DNA of 23,747 bases from Gamarada debralockiae (Eukaryota > Ascomycota > Leotiomycetes > Helotiales > Hyphodiscaceae): contig NXFV01001007.1 of assembly GCA_002803225.1 (NCBI GenBank), forward strand, positions 1-23,747. The letters are read 5' to 3'. The notes beneath the pieces were generated by a model that saw nothing but the letters and a program-made list of their open reading frames with translations, had not been told where the DNA came from and did no database searches. The translations under genes were made by a program, and so were the position numbers. Within the stretch, counting starts at the first letter, position 1. Every line of letters starts with the position of its first letter. Shown here one piece after another: positions 1-10,049 of the stretch.

Positions 1-188
1 ACTAATAGCTAGCCGTTGTCTATTAACTCCTTACCAATGCACCTGTCAATACACTATCTAAACCCCTCCAAGCAAAAAGGCCGAGCACCTAATCCTTGGA
101 TTTCTCGGATCATGTGCGACTTGGTGTCTCAACGCGATGATTTGTTGGCGGAGGGACCGGGTGGTACCGAGACCAGACCACAGCCAAG

Positions 189-220
189 TCTTGAGATACA
201 CAGCTCTGGTTCCATTCATG
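189..220. repeat. Diverged direct repeat, copy A
   Basis: This 32-nt stretch matches positions 714-745 at 29 of 32 bases by eye, including 18 identical bases at its right end. Read on the minus strand, both copies give a short peptide beginning MNGTRAV followed by a residue and LK. The shared peptide suggests an internal repeat of the broken minus-strand gene next to it rather than a random match. The function is unknown, and no terminal repeats or target-site duplications were seen around either copy. Confidence 0.5.
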
Positions 221-274
221 TCCTCAACTTGAGTTGACTGCCAACCGCCTCAACCCTCTTCTGAACCTCCGTCT

Positions 275-2489
275 TCAAAAAAGTGGTCTTGCAGAATCAG
301 AATCATTGGGTTTGTCTATGCCCAGGTCTCTTCGCCTCTGAATGATCCTGAGGGGGTTGGTGTTGAAAGGACAAAGCGACTTGGTTAGTGTTTTTCTCTC
401 TCTTTGCAGATAGAGCAGATATAACTCCTGCTGGTGCTTTGTTGTATGATGGATCCATATTTGTAGCGGTTGTTCTTCACTTAGCATGAATGCCTCGACC
501 TTGGCATAAGGATCATGCTTGAACATACGGCGGAGGACTTGGTGGCGCCACTTGTTTGCGTCGAAGATCACTTCGAGCCATCCCACTTCAACTCGTCCTT
601 CTCGGGAAGGAAGTCCTTGTGCTTTTTGTCCTAAGTATCCTCCCACTCCAGTTTCAGCTTCTCTGGCTCAGCGGTACCCTTCTCGAATAGAGTCGTGTCA
701 AGGCCAGAGTTGATCTTGAGACATACTGCTCTGGTTCCATTCATGGCCTGCCCTTGATATTAAAGTTGTACAGTCTCCAGCGAAGTGCTTTGCACTAAGC
801 AGACGAAAAGGGTATCTTCAATCCAGATGCTTTGCTTCATCGGACCTAGTCGTTCGCACTCTCCATCCCTCCGAAAAAATTCTCCTTGATAATTGGTGGC
901 TTGGGTGGTTCAGGCTCTGGCTCTCGTAGGATCTCTTGCAGAGTTCAAATTTCGCCAGCTCCATCGACGGATTGTCCGGTAGTGCACCAGCTTACCTTGC
1001 AATATTCCGGATTCGGCACAGCTGGGGGCAGAGGTGGTGGTAGTCTCTTTGGTTCGCCCAGATAGCAAAGGGCGTGATTGTTCCTTGCATTTTAACACAG
1101 ATGAGGAACAGTGCGGTTATATACTCTTGAGTGGATACGGAAGGATCCGCAGTCTGCGGCATGGTGGGAAAGCATCTGCTGGATGAGTCCCAGATAACCT
1201 TGGGAGTTTCGGCACTGGGAGTCCAGCTTTGACTGATTTGCTTGTTCAACTCATCGAGTGAATGAGCGATCCCGTAGCTTTCTCGTTGAGTAGCTGGACG
1301 GGGTATCTGGCTGAAGCTTCGGGGGCGATGTCGCTTCTATAGCTTTCTTCGGTTCTTGCCTGCGGTGCCCGCCAAACTTCTTTACGTCTACCTCTGTGAG
1401 CTTCTGTGATTGCGATAATTAGCGATGAGATACAGTTGGAGGTCTTCCGATCAACGTGTCGTTGAATTGCTTCCGGCCTCGAAGTGCCAGATGCCTATAC
1501 TGGCTTTCTATGGGCTCGTCCTTCGTCTGCAGTTGTAATCCTCTTGGCCCTCTGTTTGGTGCAATGGTCCCTGCTCGCCACCAAAAGGGTTATTCCAATT
1601 GTCTGTCGCGGGTTCTGGATCGAAGTCATTTGGAAGAAGGACCCGTGCCGGATGTCTTAATTGTTGCCCGTGGAAGTGTCTATGAAGCGTTACAACTTGG
1701 CCGAGTGTCTAGCCTCGGCTTTCTGGCGAGCGTGCCTCCCGTAAACGGTCAACCTTTGGATTCGGCCGCTGTTGGCTCTCCTCGGGAGACAGGCTATCCA
1801 ATTAATCTGAATCAGAGTGGGAAGAACTTGGCTACTATTGTTTTCTTCCACTTTGGAATAAGTCTCCTTGCGGGGTTCAGTTGAGCTACGATACCGGATA
1901 TGATCAGCAGATCGACGTATCATGCTCGACCGGAAACCTTCGGGAAGGTGGATGATCAAGTTCGTGGGATGCTTGGCAATTCTGGAACCGGCGGTGGTGG
2001 GCCTTGAGGAACTGGTATTGTCAGCGAGATGACCACTGGTGATCTGTTCGCGAGCGTTGCTCTATCCCATCGAAGGTAGCGGTCGGCCCCCTTTGGCAAT
2101 GGGAGGTTTGCAGAATTTGATTCAGGTACGGTCGAAGTCGTCCATGTCCATGGTCAGATCCGCCAGCACTAGTGTATGGCTGTTGAGCTGTAGGAGAGCT
2201 CATAGCATCTGGCATCTGAGCTTGAGAAAATGCTACTACATCCAAGGAAGGCAGCCGGCGCGCTGGCTTGAAGAGCAGATTGGATAGACTTGTACTTGCC
2301 AATCTGAGCCTCACGCAACGTAGCAGCGATTTCTAAATTCTTTTCACTGAGTGCCTAGAAGAATTTAGCGACGGTACTAAATGTTGACGAAGTGGCAGAC
2401 TTACAACTCCTTCTGAATGCTGAGCTTCGCGGTCACTGTTGCAAACCCACCTGGAGAGCAAAATCGGCCTCGTCATCAGCAGTATCCAT
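275..2489 (-). pseudogene. Decayed multi-segment gene, unknown function
   Basis: No intact gene is present, but the minus strand holds coding-like segments in several frames. A start at 2489 opens with MDTADDEADFALQ. After a one-base frame change the text continues (SIQKE) to a good 58-nt intron at 2347-2404 (GTAAGT..CAG), and then an alanine/glutamine-rich helix-like stretch (EKNLEIAATLREAQIGKYKS). Further segments are a Pro-rich piece near 1960-2110, an Asn/Gly-rich piece near 1510-1690, about 100 residues ending at 992, a piece with REPEPEPPKPP near 870-930, and 123 residues at 275-646. Stops and frame changes separate them. I do not recognise the family. It could be a dead cellular gene, a degenerate transposon polyprotein, or a gene with many unresolved introns; the number of breaks favours decay. 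Base composition does not look strongly AT-rich, so heavy repeat-induced point mutation is not evident. Confidence 0.35.
714..745. repeat. Diverged direct repeat, copy B
   Basis: This is the second copy of the 32-nt repeat at 189-220. It lies inside the decayed minus-strand gene. On the minus strand it continues in frame into a motif reading KINSGLDTTLFEKGT, and copy A continues into a similar SGLGTT motif. This indicates that the similarity once extended beyond the well-conserved core. A weaker third resemblance (around the bases ggccagagtcgat) occurs near 2545. Confidence 0.5.
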
Positions 2490-4576
2490 AGTGTTCAAGG
2501 CAGAAGCAGAAGTGGATTCTCACTGGTGCACTAGACCGCGTCCAGGCCAGAGTCGATTCAGGTGACGGGATAAGACCTTGGGACGTACCTTCTTCACCAT
2601 GGGCTCTGATAAATGATGAACTATAGTCGATTCAAGAGTGAAGAGTTCTTTACATCAGGAGAGGTGGCGATTTTTTTCTCATCCAATAGGCATCGGGCGG
2701 TGTTGGTTTATCGGGTGTTATGATATCGTTGGAGAGGATGGTTGGGAGAAGGAGAGTTTGAGGAAGGTGCTAGGTCTCGTGGTTGTTGAAAATCGAAATG
2801 GAGCAGAGCCAAATTGGGCTGCGAGGAACTGCCAGCCCTTCCAAGGATATTCCAAAGGGCAAGACACGAGAGTACTTCACCCACATGATCCGAAGGGATT
2901 GTTGCTAGGAGCACAGAGCAAAGTTGCTAGAAGGCTACGAAGTTGCGATCAACAAGTACAGCAGCCATCACGAAACTTTGTCAGGACTCTATTCGTTTGA
3001 GAATCTTGAGTCAGCAAACATCTATTGCAAGAGCTATCAAGGCCTTGTCAATGGGAGGTGGCGATGGTGATTGCCTCCATGATCCCATTCAGCCCCCTGC
3101 AGGTTCCTCGTTCAGGAGTAGAATCGCGATCTAGTGGTAGGGATGAGGATATATTACTTATAAGCTTGCGCACGACTTCTTGAAAGTTTATACGCTGGAT
3201 GGATGATATTTTGCGACTTTGGCGGCTGTGTTTCAAGGGGGTAGGCGGTAGGGTGGTGAGATGGTGAAGAGGAGAAACGACCGACGACCCCTCTCCTCGA
3301 AATTTCTTAGCGCCATGGAGACAGATTTGAGTCGGCTCACCCCCAAACAAAGTACCTTGAGGCAGCTCCAATGGATAGTTAGCACTCTATTTTCAGGTAT
3401 GCCTCTCTTTAACATTGTCTTGGATGATTTTCACTCCAAATTTAAAATGAACCAAGGCAGGTAAGATACATCAAACGATAAGGGGCTGTACGTCGCAGCT
3501 GTGGGACAGATCACCTATCATAAGTTTGAGCTTCTAAATCTGGATCAACCATACTGTTTGCATATTCCTACTTTTAAATAGCGCTTAACGTCATACATCT
3601 GCCCTGCTACAGGCCTGCAAAAGCTCTATCTTTGGAGTATCTCTGGAATCAATGAATCTGGGGTTTCTTAGTGTTGCTCCTGAACTGGAACCCTGTGCAT
3701 AGCTGCTAAGCGTCTAGAAATTGACATAGAATATCTAGACAGTGCCTGCAGATTTCCAGACAATCTATATTGCCAGTTAAACATTTCATGCACTTGAAAA
3801 GATTTCAGAGAGGTAATAATCTCCTGGAGAGGCTTGATTCTGGTGAGTCCTGACTATATATGAGGGTGTTGTAAGCGAGTTGAAATCTATTACAAAGTTG
3901 AGAACACATCCTGGAAAATTTCAGACCCTAGAAAATCGACATAGCAGGAATCTAGTAAGTGTTTCATTAAAGTTTTGTTTTCATTCACCGACAGTATTCT
4001 AATTTATAGTAAAAGCCAATATAGAGCATCGATCGCAGTCAATCGATAATGCTGAGTAATTGATTCGAGAAGTAAGGCATCTTGAGTGCTGCAACCTCGA
4101 GATCTACAGCCAATACATCCTACAAGAGAAGAAACTGGGTTCGAACCCACTCGCAATGCCTCCAATTTAAGAATGATGCATTCGAAAACGATCCATACCT
4201 GCCTCGCTGGAAAATATGCTAACTGCTATGCCTCTGGAACCGCAAAATCATGAAGCCTCTCCCAACCTTGCAACCTCAGGAAAAGCCCAATGGCTGTGAC
4301 CAAGCACAAACGCAATACCTCGAGCCTCTCTAAGTCCGCTCCTAGAGTACTTCTCGATTCAATAGGTCAAAAACTACACCCTCTTCTCCCAATTCCCTAT
4401 ATATTCGGCGCCATAGCTTAGACGACTCTAAGATCTTACAATCTAGTTACAGGTTTAAATTCGTCTAGTCATTGAAGTGAAGGATCAATATCCGGCGGCT
4501 TGTCAGGTCAAGGCTGGGTGCGAGAAATGTTTCCACGTCTTGTCAACATGATCGTACTAGCCAGAAGTCTCCGGAT
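2490..4576. other. Long intergenic stretch without a supported gene
   Basis: Short open frames occur on both strands (for example 2638-3000 plus and 2708-2914 minus), but they overlap each other and none shows a recognisable domain, intron structure or start context. A brief coding-like piece on the plus strand near 2920-3060 (containing NKYSSHHETLSGLYSFENLE) stops in frame and could be another relic. From about 3460 to 4450 the sequence looks more AT-rich and has no frame of note. The palindrome gggttcgaaccc at 4137-4148 resembles a tRNA T-arm, but no tRNA can be folded around it. Confidence 0.5.
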
Positions 4577-4623
4577 GTGAGTCGGTCGTCTTAACGTCCT
4601 CGCCCCCTTTTCACAAACTGCAG
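4577..4623 (+). other. Possible 5'-leader intron of the ABZ1-like gene
   Basis: This 47-nt segment starts with GTGAGT, has CTTAAC as a plausible branch site about 30 nt before its end, continues with a pyrimidine-rich tract, and ends in CTGCAG. Those are strong fungal intron signals. It lies 194 nt upstream of the PABA synthase start, so it would sit in the leader. An upstream ATG at about 4549 spliced through this intron gives only a 17-residue peptide before a stop. The call rests on splice signals only; transcript evidence would decide it. Confidence 0.35.
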
Positions 4624-4647
4624 GGGACGACCTAACCGAGGCCACTA

Positions 4648-4977
4648 ATGCATGTCCCCTGCACTACTCCGGATCCAGCGCGCTATGATCTGCCCACCCG
4701 GCAGAATAATTTCATTGTTTTTGGAAATGAAAAGTTATGTCAGAACGTCTTACAACAATATCAAAGCAAATCTTTCCTTAAAAGATTCCACTGGGAAGAC
4801 AGGAACTCCATGTCAGAATGTCAGGCGAGAAGCCTCTCATACTCTTCGTTGACGCTTACGATAGCTTCTCCAATAATATTATCTCCCTCCTCGAAACAAC
4901 CCTCGAAGTCTCCGTCCGCACGATCAAAATCGACGATCCCCTCCTTGCCTCGGGTACTGCTCTCTGCAATGAGTTAA
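4648..4977 (+). promoter_or_regulatory. Overlapping upstream ORFs spanning the ABZ1-like start
   Basis: Two upstream ATGs, at 4648 and 4652, open frames ending at 4977 and 4852. Both are out of frame with the PABA synthase and both run past its start at 4818. If transcription begins upstream of 4648, scanning ribosomes would meet them first, and translation of the main frame would need leaky scanning or reinitiation. If transcription begins between 4652 and 4818 they are irrelevant. Neither peptide resembles a known protein. Confidence 0.3.
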
Positions 4978-7538
4978 GGCATTATACCGCGGTGGTATGT
5001 GGACCAGGCCCGGGCCATCCGGAAAACAGCGAAGATGTTGGAATCATGCGCCAGATTTGGGAGTTGTACTCGATACCAGTGCTTGGAATCTGTCTGGGAT
5101 TTCAGAGCTTGTGTTTACGATTTGGTTATGGAGAGGTGAAAAGATTAAAAAGTCCTCAACACGGCATGATTAGGAAGATTACACATGTTGGAGAATCCGC
5201 GGGGGGCAAGAACTCAATCTTTGAAGGGGTCGGAGAGATACAAGCCACACTCTATCAGAGTTTATGTGCAGATATTGGGCACAGCTCGATGTCTGCAGAT
5301 ACTTTTCAAAAGGAGAAGTGGAACACAACTGAGAAATGTCCAGAGCTGGTGCCGTTGGCTTGGGCTGAGTGGGATGGCAACGAGGACAACGATTCTGGAA
5401 TGAAAGACGAGAGAATCTTAGTGGCAGTACGGCACATTATCAAACCTTTTTGGGCTCTTCAATATCACCCCGAGTCAATATGCACGAACAAAGAAAGCCA
5501 CAAGGTTATCAAGAATTGGTTCCAGCACGCAAAAAGGTGGAATCGCGAGCAAGGCTATGTGGAGTACAAGTCCCAGTTCGAGGATCAGGGCATGGATCTA
5601 TTCATCGGAAAGCCTGCTGTTCGCCAGAGCCTTTTAAGTCAACATGATGGAGCATCCTCGTTTTTCACACGGTGCCATGCTGCTTCTGGGTCTGGGAGAC
5701 CAGGCTCCCACCAGGAGAGTCGATTTAATGAAGTCTTGAGTCTCCATGTTGATGACGTTTACCAATGCCACACCGTCAAGTTTCCCGATTACATGAACGT
5801 ACCGGACATTGTGGAGGTTCTTCAAGATGTACGACGAGACCAGATAATCTTGGATTCATCCAACTCTCATGAGTCATCCTCTGAGGTTAGGGGAAGATAC
5901 AGCATCATTGCCCTGGATGTAGAAGACTGTCTGAGATTTGACTATTCAACAAGGGGTAACGACTCCGAGTGTGAATGGATTAGAGCTAGTTATTCTTCGA
6001 GTGCAAGTGGACATGTAAATCAACCTTTGGATCTTAAACCTTCAGGAGTTTGGCCCTTTTTGGCTCAATTTCTCGAGAAGAGACAAATCTCAGGGGGAAA
6101 TCCGGAGTCGCCGTTTTGGGGTGGTTTTATGGGTTACGCAACTTATGAGATGGGTCTCAAAGGCATTGATGTGAAGTCACGGTCAAGAAAAAGGAACCAC
6201 TGCCGTCCCGACTTGTCTCTTGCTTGGGTCACTCGCAGCTTGGTGCTCGACCACGAGAAGCGCTTGGTCTATATTCAAGACCTTTCGAAGGAGGGCTCTG
6301 ATGGCAAAATGCCCCAATGGGTGGTAATTGCTGTTCTGAAACTGCGTTCGCTTTCTTTACCAAGAGCACCATACCTCGTCAGCCCCACCATTTCTGGCAG
6401 CCTTTCTTGCAGAACCAGCGAAGATAACGGCGCTTCCTCACGTTCCTCTATGTCCCAACTCCGGGCTTCAGCATCCACGGATTCCTTTGGATCTCCAAGC
6501 CCAGCAGAATCGACTGAATCGAGCCCTGAGAGCGCATCCCACCAAAGCTCAGTCGTCTCCATGAAAACTCCAGACAATACAGAATATGAATCCAAAGTTC
6601 GCCGTTGCCAAGAATACATCCGAAGCGGCGACTCCTACGAACTATGCCTCACCGACCAAACCATCGTCCAATGCCATCGCCATGACCAACAATTCACAGA
6701 CCGCGCTAAATACCTCTCCGACAAGCATCGTCAACCCTCCCACTCCACCTCCGGCGATTCCTGGTTCCTCTACCGCACGCTCCGCGCCCGACAACCCGCA
6801 CCCTTCGCATCATTCATCCGTCTGGGCGAAGCTACCCTCATCAGTTCCTCTCCCGAGCGCTTCCTCAAATGGTCAGCAGACGGCCACTGCGAGCTGCGCC
6901 CCATGAAAGGCACTGTCCGGAAATCACCTCAGGTCTCAACCCTCTCGCAAGCCAAGGCTCTCCTGGATGTACCTAAGGAGAAAGCAGAGAATCTCATGAT
7001 AGTCGATCTCGTGCGCCACGATCTCCACTCCGTCTGCGGATCCGGAAATGTCTCTGTCCCACGCCTCATGGTTGTAGAAGAGTATAAAAGTGTCTTCCAA
7101 ATGATATCCATAGTCCGTGGCGTCATCCCCCCGCCTAGAGAAACCCTGACCCCGAACGGCTGGGTACGGGATATGAGAGGGCGACACACTGGTCTCGATG
7201 TCCTCGCCGCTTCGCTTCCGCCTGGTTCCATGACTGGTGCTCCGAAGAAACGCAGCTGTGAGATATTGCAGGAGATTGAGGGGAAGGAGCGAAGCTTGTA
7301 TTCGGGGGTCGTTGGGTATATGGATGTTGGCGGGAGAGGAGATTGGAGTGTCACGATTCGGAGCATGTTTAGATGGGACGACGAGGATTTGCCTTCGGCA
7401 GAAGAAGAGGGGAAAGAGGGGATGGTTGAGACGTGGCATATTGGGGCGGGTGGTGCGGTTACGGCTCTCAGTACACCGGAGGGTGAGAGGGAGGAGATGC
7501 TGACGAAGTTGAATGGCACTTTGGGAGTTTTTAGATAG
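4818..7538 (+). CDS. ABZ1: Bifunctional PABA (aminodeoxychorismate) synthase
   Basis: A single 906-residue exon fuses the two subunits that make 4-amino-4-deoxychorismate from chorismate and glutamine, a step of folate precursor synthesis. The N-terminal class I glutamine amidotransferase (about 7-235) has its nucleophile Cys92 in GICLGFQS and the His217/Glu219 pair in QYHPES. An anthranilate synthase I-like N-terminal region follows (about 310-510). The chorismate-binding domain (about 590-900) has PMKGT at 695-699, whose lysine marks PabB-type rather than TrpE-type enzymes, and PGSMTGAPK at 802-810. A Ser-rich insert (about 520-578) and a shorter one near 625-645 interrupt the synthase half. 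The length is at the upper end for fungal Abz1-type proteins because of these inserts. The start was chosen because the domain begins immediately after it. The gene is convergent with the VPS55 gene downstream. Confidence 0.96.
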   Translation: MSGEKPLILFVDAYDSFSNNIISLLETTLEVSVRTIKIDDPLLASGTALCNELRHYTAVVCGPGPGHPENSEDVGIMRQIWELYSIPVLGICLGFQSLCLRFGYGEVKRLKSPQHGMIRKITHVGESAGGKNSIFEGVGEIQATLYQSLCADIGHSSMSADTFQKEKWNTTEKCPELVPLAWAEWDGNEDNDSGMKDERILVAVRHIIKPFWALQYHPESICTNKESHKVIKNWFQHAKRWNREQGYVEYKSQFEDQGMDLFIGKPAVRQSLLSQHDGASSFFTRCHAASGSGRPGSHQESRFNEVLSLHVDDVYQCHTVKFPDYMNVPDIVEVLQDVRRDQIILDSSNSHESSSEVRGRYSIIALDVEDCLRFDYSTRGNDSECEWIRASYSSSASGHVNQPLDLKPSGVWPFLAQFLEKRQISGGNPESPFWGGFMGYATYEMGLKGIDVKSRSRKRNHCRPDLSLAWVTRSLVLDHEKRLVYIQDLSKEGSDGKMPQWVVIAVLKLRSLSLPRAPYLVSPTISGSLSCRTSEDNGASSRSSMSQLRASASTDSFGSPSPAESTESSPESASHQSSVVSMKTPDNTEYESKVRRCQEYIRSGDSYELCLTDQTIVQCHRHDQQFTDRAKYLSDKHRQPSHSTSGDSWFLYRTLRARQPAPFASFIRLGEATLISSSPERFLKWSADGHCELRPMKGTVRKSPQVSTLSQAKALLDVPKEKAENLMIVDLVRHDLHSVCGSGNVSVPRLMVVEEYKSVFQMISIVRGVIPPPRETLTPNGWVRDMRGRHTGLDVLAASLPPGSMTGAPKKRSCEILQEIEGKERSLYSGVVGYMDVGGRGDWSVTIRSMFRWDDEDLPSAEEEGKEGMVETWHIGAGGAVTALSTPEGEREEMLTKLNGTLGVFR

Positions 7539-7872
7539 AGAATGGTAGAAAGGGGACTCACGTCAAAAAATTAGATGGGAAGGATGTGTTTTTGGCATCT
7601 TCGGTTGGTTGCATTGAGATTTGGGAGGAAATACTCAACGTATTGGACGGAGTTGGGTGCATTCGCTCAACGATACCCATAGCATTTGTATTTGTGTTTG
7701 ATAGATAATGAATTCCGCTCTGTAAACTCGATTGTGAAACCCAAATCATGTCCTGTCGCCGTACTTTCGCTGATATGCTATACATTGTACACTCGCTGAA
7801 TTCTCGCCAATTCCATCCCCACCCTTCCGTTCTTGTCTGGTTGTGGTGCTCTTGGCCTGCTTCGTCGTCAAA
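7539..7872. other. Intergenic, between convergent gene ends
   Basis: This 334-nt stretch lies between the stop codons of the ABZ1-like gene (+) and VPS55 (-) and must hold both 3' untranslated regions. No canonical AATAAA signal stands out, which is usual for fungi. Two short minus-strand open frames here (7558-7785 and 7746-7946) have no recognisable content. Confidence 0.6.
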
Positions 7873-8461
7873 CTAGAACTCCTGCTCCTCCTGGAAGAAC
7901 ATCCCAAAACTGATGACCGTGCCGTAGATAAGAAGTCCTCCTGCAATCGACATGATCATCGCTGGGACCCTGATAATTTCCGAGTGTGCTAGGACGGCTG
8001 GAAGGGCTATAAATATCAAATCAGCACTCATCCGTCCATCACCCTCTCCCATCCCACTATTGCCTTTCCCAACCATTCCACATCCAATCCAACCCGAGAA
8101 TATGAAATTGTAAACATACCAATGCCCATAACAACCAAAAATCCTGTGCAAAACCTCCCAAAATCCACCACCGCATTCCCACTCGACTCAACGAAATCAT
8201 CCGGATTGGCGCATCGGCCACAGATCCAGTTTGGTAGCGGGGCGAGGACGTAGGTTGCCACGACCAGGAGAGGGAGGTATTGTGAAAAGAGCGCGCAGGA
8301 GAGAATTACGAGGAGGAAACCTATTGCTAGGACCTAGAGAATGGATAGTTAGTGGGGTGATCAGGCTGGGGATGGAATAAAGAGAGGAGGGATGGGGCGA
8401 GGAAGAGAATAGCGAGACGTACGAAAGAGAGCGAGATGATTGTTTTGAGACCGGCGGTCAT
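7873..8461 (-). CDS. VPS55: Vps55 family endosomal sorting protein
   Basis: This small four-span membrane protein of late endosomes acts with Vps68 in traffic from endosome to vacuole and is related to human OB-RGRP/LEPROT. There are three exons on the minus strand, 8461-8423, 8333-8120 and 8006-7873, with introns of 89 and 113 nt bounded by GTACGT..CTAG and GTATGT..TATAG. The spliced product is 128 residues, the usual family length. Hydrophobic spans lie at about 8-27, 33-47, 73-92 and 99-119. The diagnostic loop PNWICGRCANPDD is at 47-59, and the C-terminus ends FFQEEQEF. The start MTAGLKTII matches the usual family N-terminus. The frame stays open upstream to about 8614, but the extra residues are basic and non-conserved in appearance, so I treat them as leader. 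The gene is divergent from the proteasome gene. Confidence 0.95.
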
Positions 8462-9109
8462 CTTGAAGGTTGTTGACAAAGGCACTTTGACGGATTGTGG
8501 TGCAGCAGGATTGCCTTGCTGCTTAATTCGAGGCAGGGTGGATTCAGGTATGCGCTTCGCTGGGATCAACTTCCTGGTCTTCCGCAAGTTCTTGGTAGAT
8601 TGAGATTGATGCACTCAGATAATTCGCAGCTCGGGGTATTAGAGAGATCGCTGGGTTGCTTCTTCGTCGCGAGAGTGGTGCTCGTGATGGATAGAGGATC
8701 GTTAACGGCGCTTGAGCTGACGTTGCTCCGGATTGCGCCTCAGGCAAGAACAATGAAGGAGGCTCAAATTGACCCTACAACTCTAAGTTTTGGGGAAAAG
8801 CTGATATTGAATCCAAATTCATAGAAATTCTTCATAAATTTATCATTTGGAGAAAAGTAACTTCATATTCTCCAGTGTCTGTGAAAAATTTAATTTATCA
8901 ACAGCTTCACTCCACCAAAGTTCCCTGGCACTGGCAGCAGTTGCTTATCCCTGTAATTTTGGTACGGCAACCGCAACCTTATTTCGTGAGCTTCATCAGC
9001 GCGTCTGCCTCAACCTCCTGCAACCCTTCAACCTCCTAAACTCATCTATCTCCCACGATACCCCATTTACGACCTTTCCACCAGCAACTGAAGCTGCCCG
9101 ACCTTCAAG
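8462..9109. promoter_or_regulatory. Shared divergent promoter region VPS55 / PRE5
   Basis: This 648-nt region separates the starts of VPS55 (-) and the proteasome alpha6 gene (+), so it must contain both promoters. The centre (about 8780-8900) is AT-rich and includes poly(dA/dT)-like tracts. The pyrimidine-rich stretch ahead of 9110 is typical of a fungal leader. I looked for the yeast proteasome element GGTGGCAAA and did not find it. Short open frames here have no recognisable content. Confidence 0.5.
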
Positions 9110-10049
9110 ATGTTCAGAAATAACTACGACAATGACTCCGTCACCTTGTGAGTTAGCTGGAACAGCAATCGCGGTAAAACCGACAGGAAGCTAACAGCTC
9201 AACAGCTCACCTCAAGGCCGTATCTTCCAGGTCGAATACGCATCAGAAGCAGTAAAGCAAGGTTCGGTGGTTGTAGGAATCGTTAGCAAGACACATGCTG
9301 TGTTGGTAGCTCTGAAGGTACGTCTCCTTCCTCCTCCTCTTACCCTACCTTCATCCTCTCTTCACCACTTCCCTCCCTCTCTTTCGATCTCAAACTAACA
9401 TCCATCTTTTGCCCCTCAGCGTAACGCAGAAGAACTCTCCTCCTACCAAAAAAAGGTAATCGCAATCGACGAGCACCTCGGCCTCTCCCTCGCAGGCCTA
9501 GCCTCCGACGCCCGCGTCCTCTCCAACTTCATGAAACAGCAATCCCTCAGTTCCCGCCTAACCTACGGCCGTGCAATCCCCATCTCGAACCTCGTATCCG
9601 CAATCGGCGATCGGGCTCAAACCAACACTCAACATTACGGAAGGCGGCCTTACGGAGTCGGACTCTTAGTTGCAGGAGTCGACGAGACTGGACCGCATCT
9701 TTTTGAGTTCCAGCCATCAGGTATGACGCAGGAGATGGTTGCTTGTGCGATTGGAGCTAGGAGCCAGATGGCGCGGACATATTTGGAGAGGAATTTGGAG
9801 AGTTTTGAGGGATGTGGGAGGGAGGAGTTGATTAAGCATGGACTTAGGGCGTTGAAGGAGAGTTTGGCGCAGGATAAGGAGTTGACGGTTGAGAATTGTA
9901 GTGTGGGTGTTGTGGGAGTTAAGCCGGAGGGTGGGAAGAGTATTGAGGGGTTTAAGCTTTATGATGGGCAGGAGGTGCAGCAGTGGGTTGATATGGTTGC
10001 TGATGGAAATGAGGGTGCTGAAGGGGAGAGCATGGAGGTTGACGCATAG
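9110..10049 (+). CDS. PRE5: 20S proteasome subunit alpha6 (PSMA1/Pre5 type)
   Basis: This is a structural subunit of the alpha ring that gates the 20S proteasome; alpha subunits are not catalytic. Exons are 9110-9147, 9206-9317 and 9420-10049, with introns of 58 and 102 nt, giving 259 residues, normal for the family. The N-terminal alpha signature is clear: MFRNNYDND, then [20 protein letters not shown] at 14-33. [19 protein letters not shown] and the later [19 protein letters not shown] match the PSMA1/alpha6 subfamily rather than other alphas. The C-terminus is acidic ([13 protein letters not shown]), as is common for this subunit. The 12-codon first exon is easily missed because it is split in the Phe codon of VTFSPQG. 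The gene converges with the LOG gene downstream. Confidence 0.96.

Noticed and set aside
1456..1884. 142-residue plus-strand open frame
   Set aside because: It has no domain or start context, and it lies opposite minus-strand segments with better coding character.
2638..3000. 120-residue plus-strand open frame
   Set aside because: It has no recognisable motif, no splice signals and an overlapping minus-strand frame of similar quality.
4137..4148. Palindrome gggttcgaaccc resembling a tRNA T-arm/B box
   Set aside because: On neither strand can a five-pair T-stem, an A box or a matching acceptor stem be found at the required distances.
1..4800. Strong repeat-induced point mutation (RIP) signature
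   Set aside because: The left region is not markedly AT-rich overall, and the breaks are mostly frame changes rather than C-to-T stops; a RIP index would be needed to say more.
6929..7561. Long minus-strand open frames (210 and 167 residues)
   Set aside because: They are antisense to the conserved chorismate-binding domain of ABZ1 and are shadows of its codon pattern.
8462..8614. In-frame N-terminal extension of VPS55
   Set aside because: The family starts at M-x-AGLKTII, and the extra residues do not resemble a targeting signal or a conserved tail.
8462..9109. Proteasome-associated control element (GGTGGCAAA)
   Set aside because: No exact copy was found on reading the region upstream of PRE5 on either strand.
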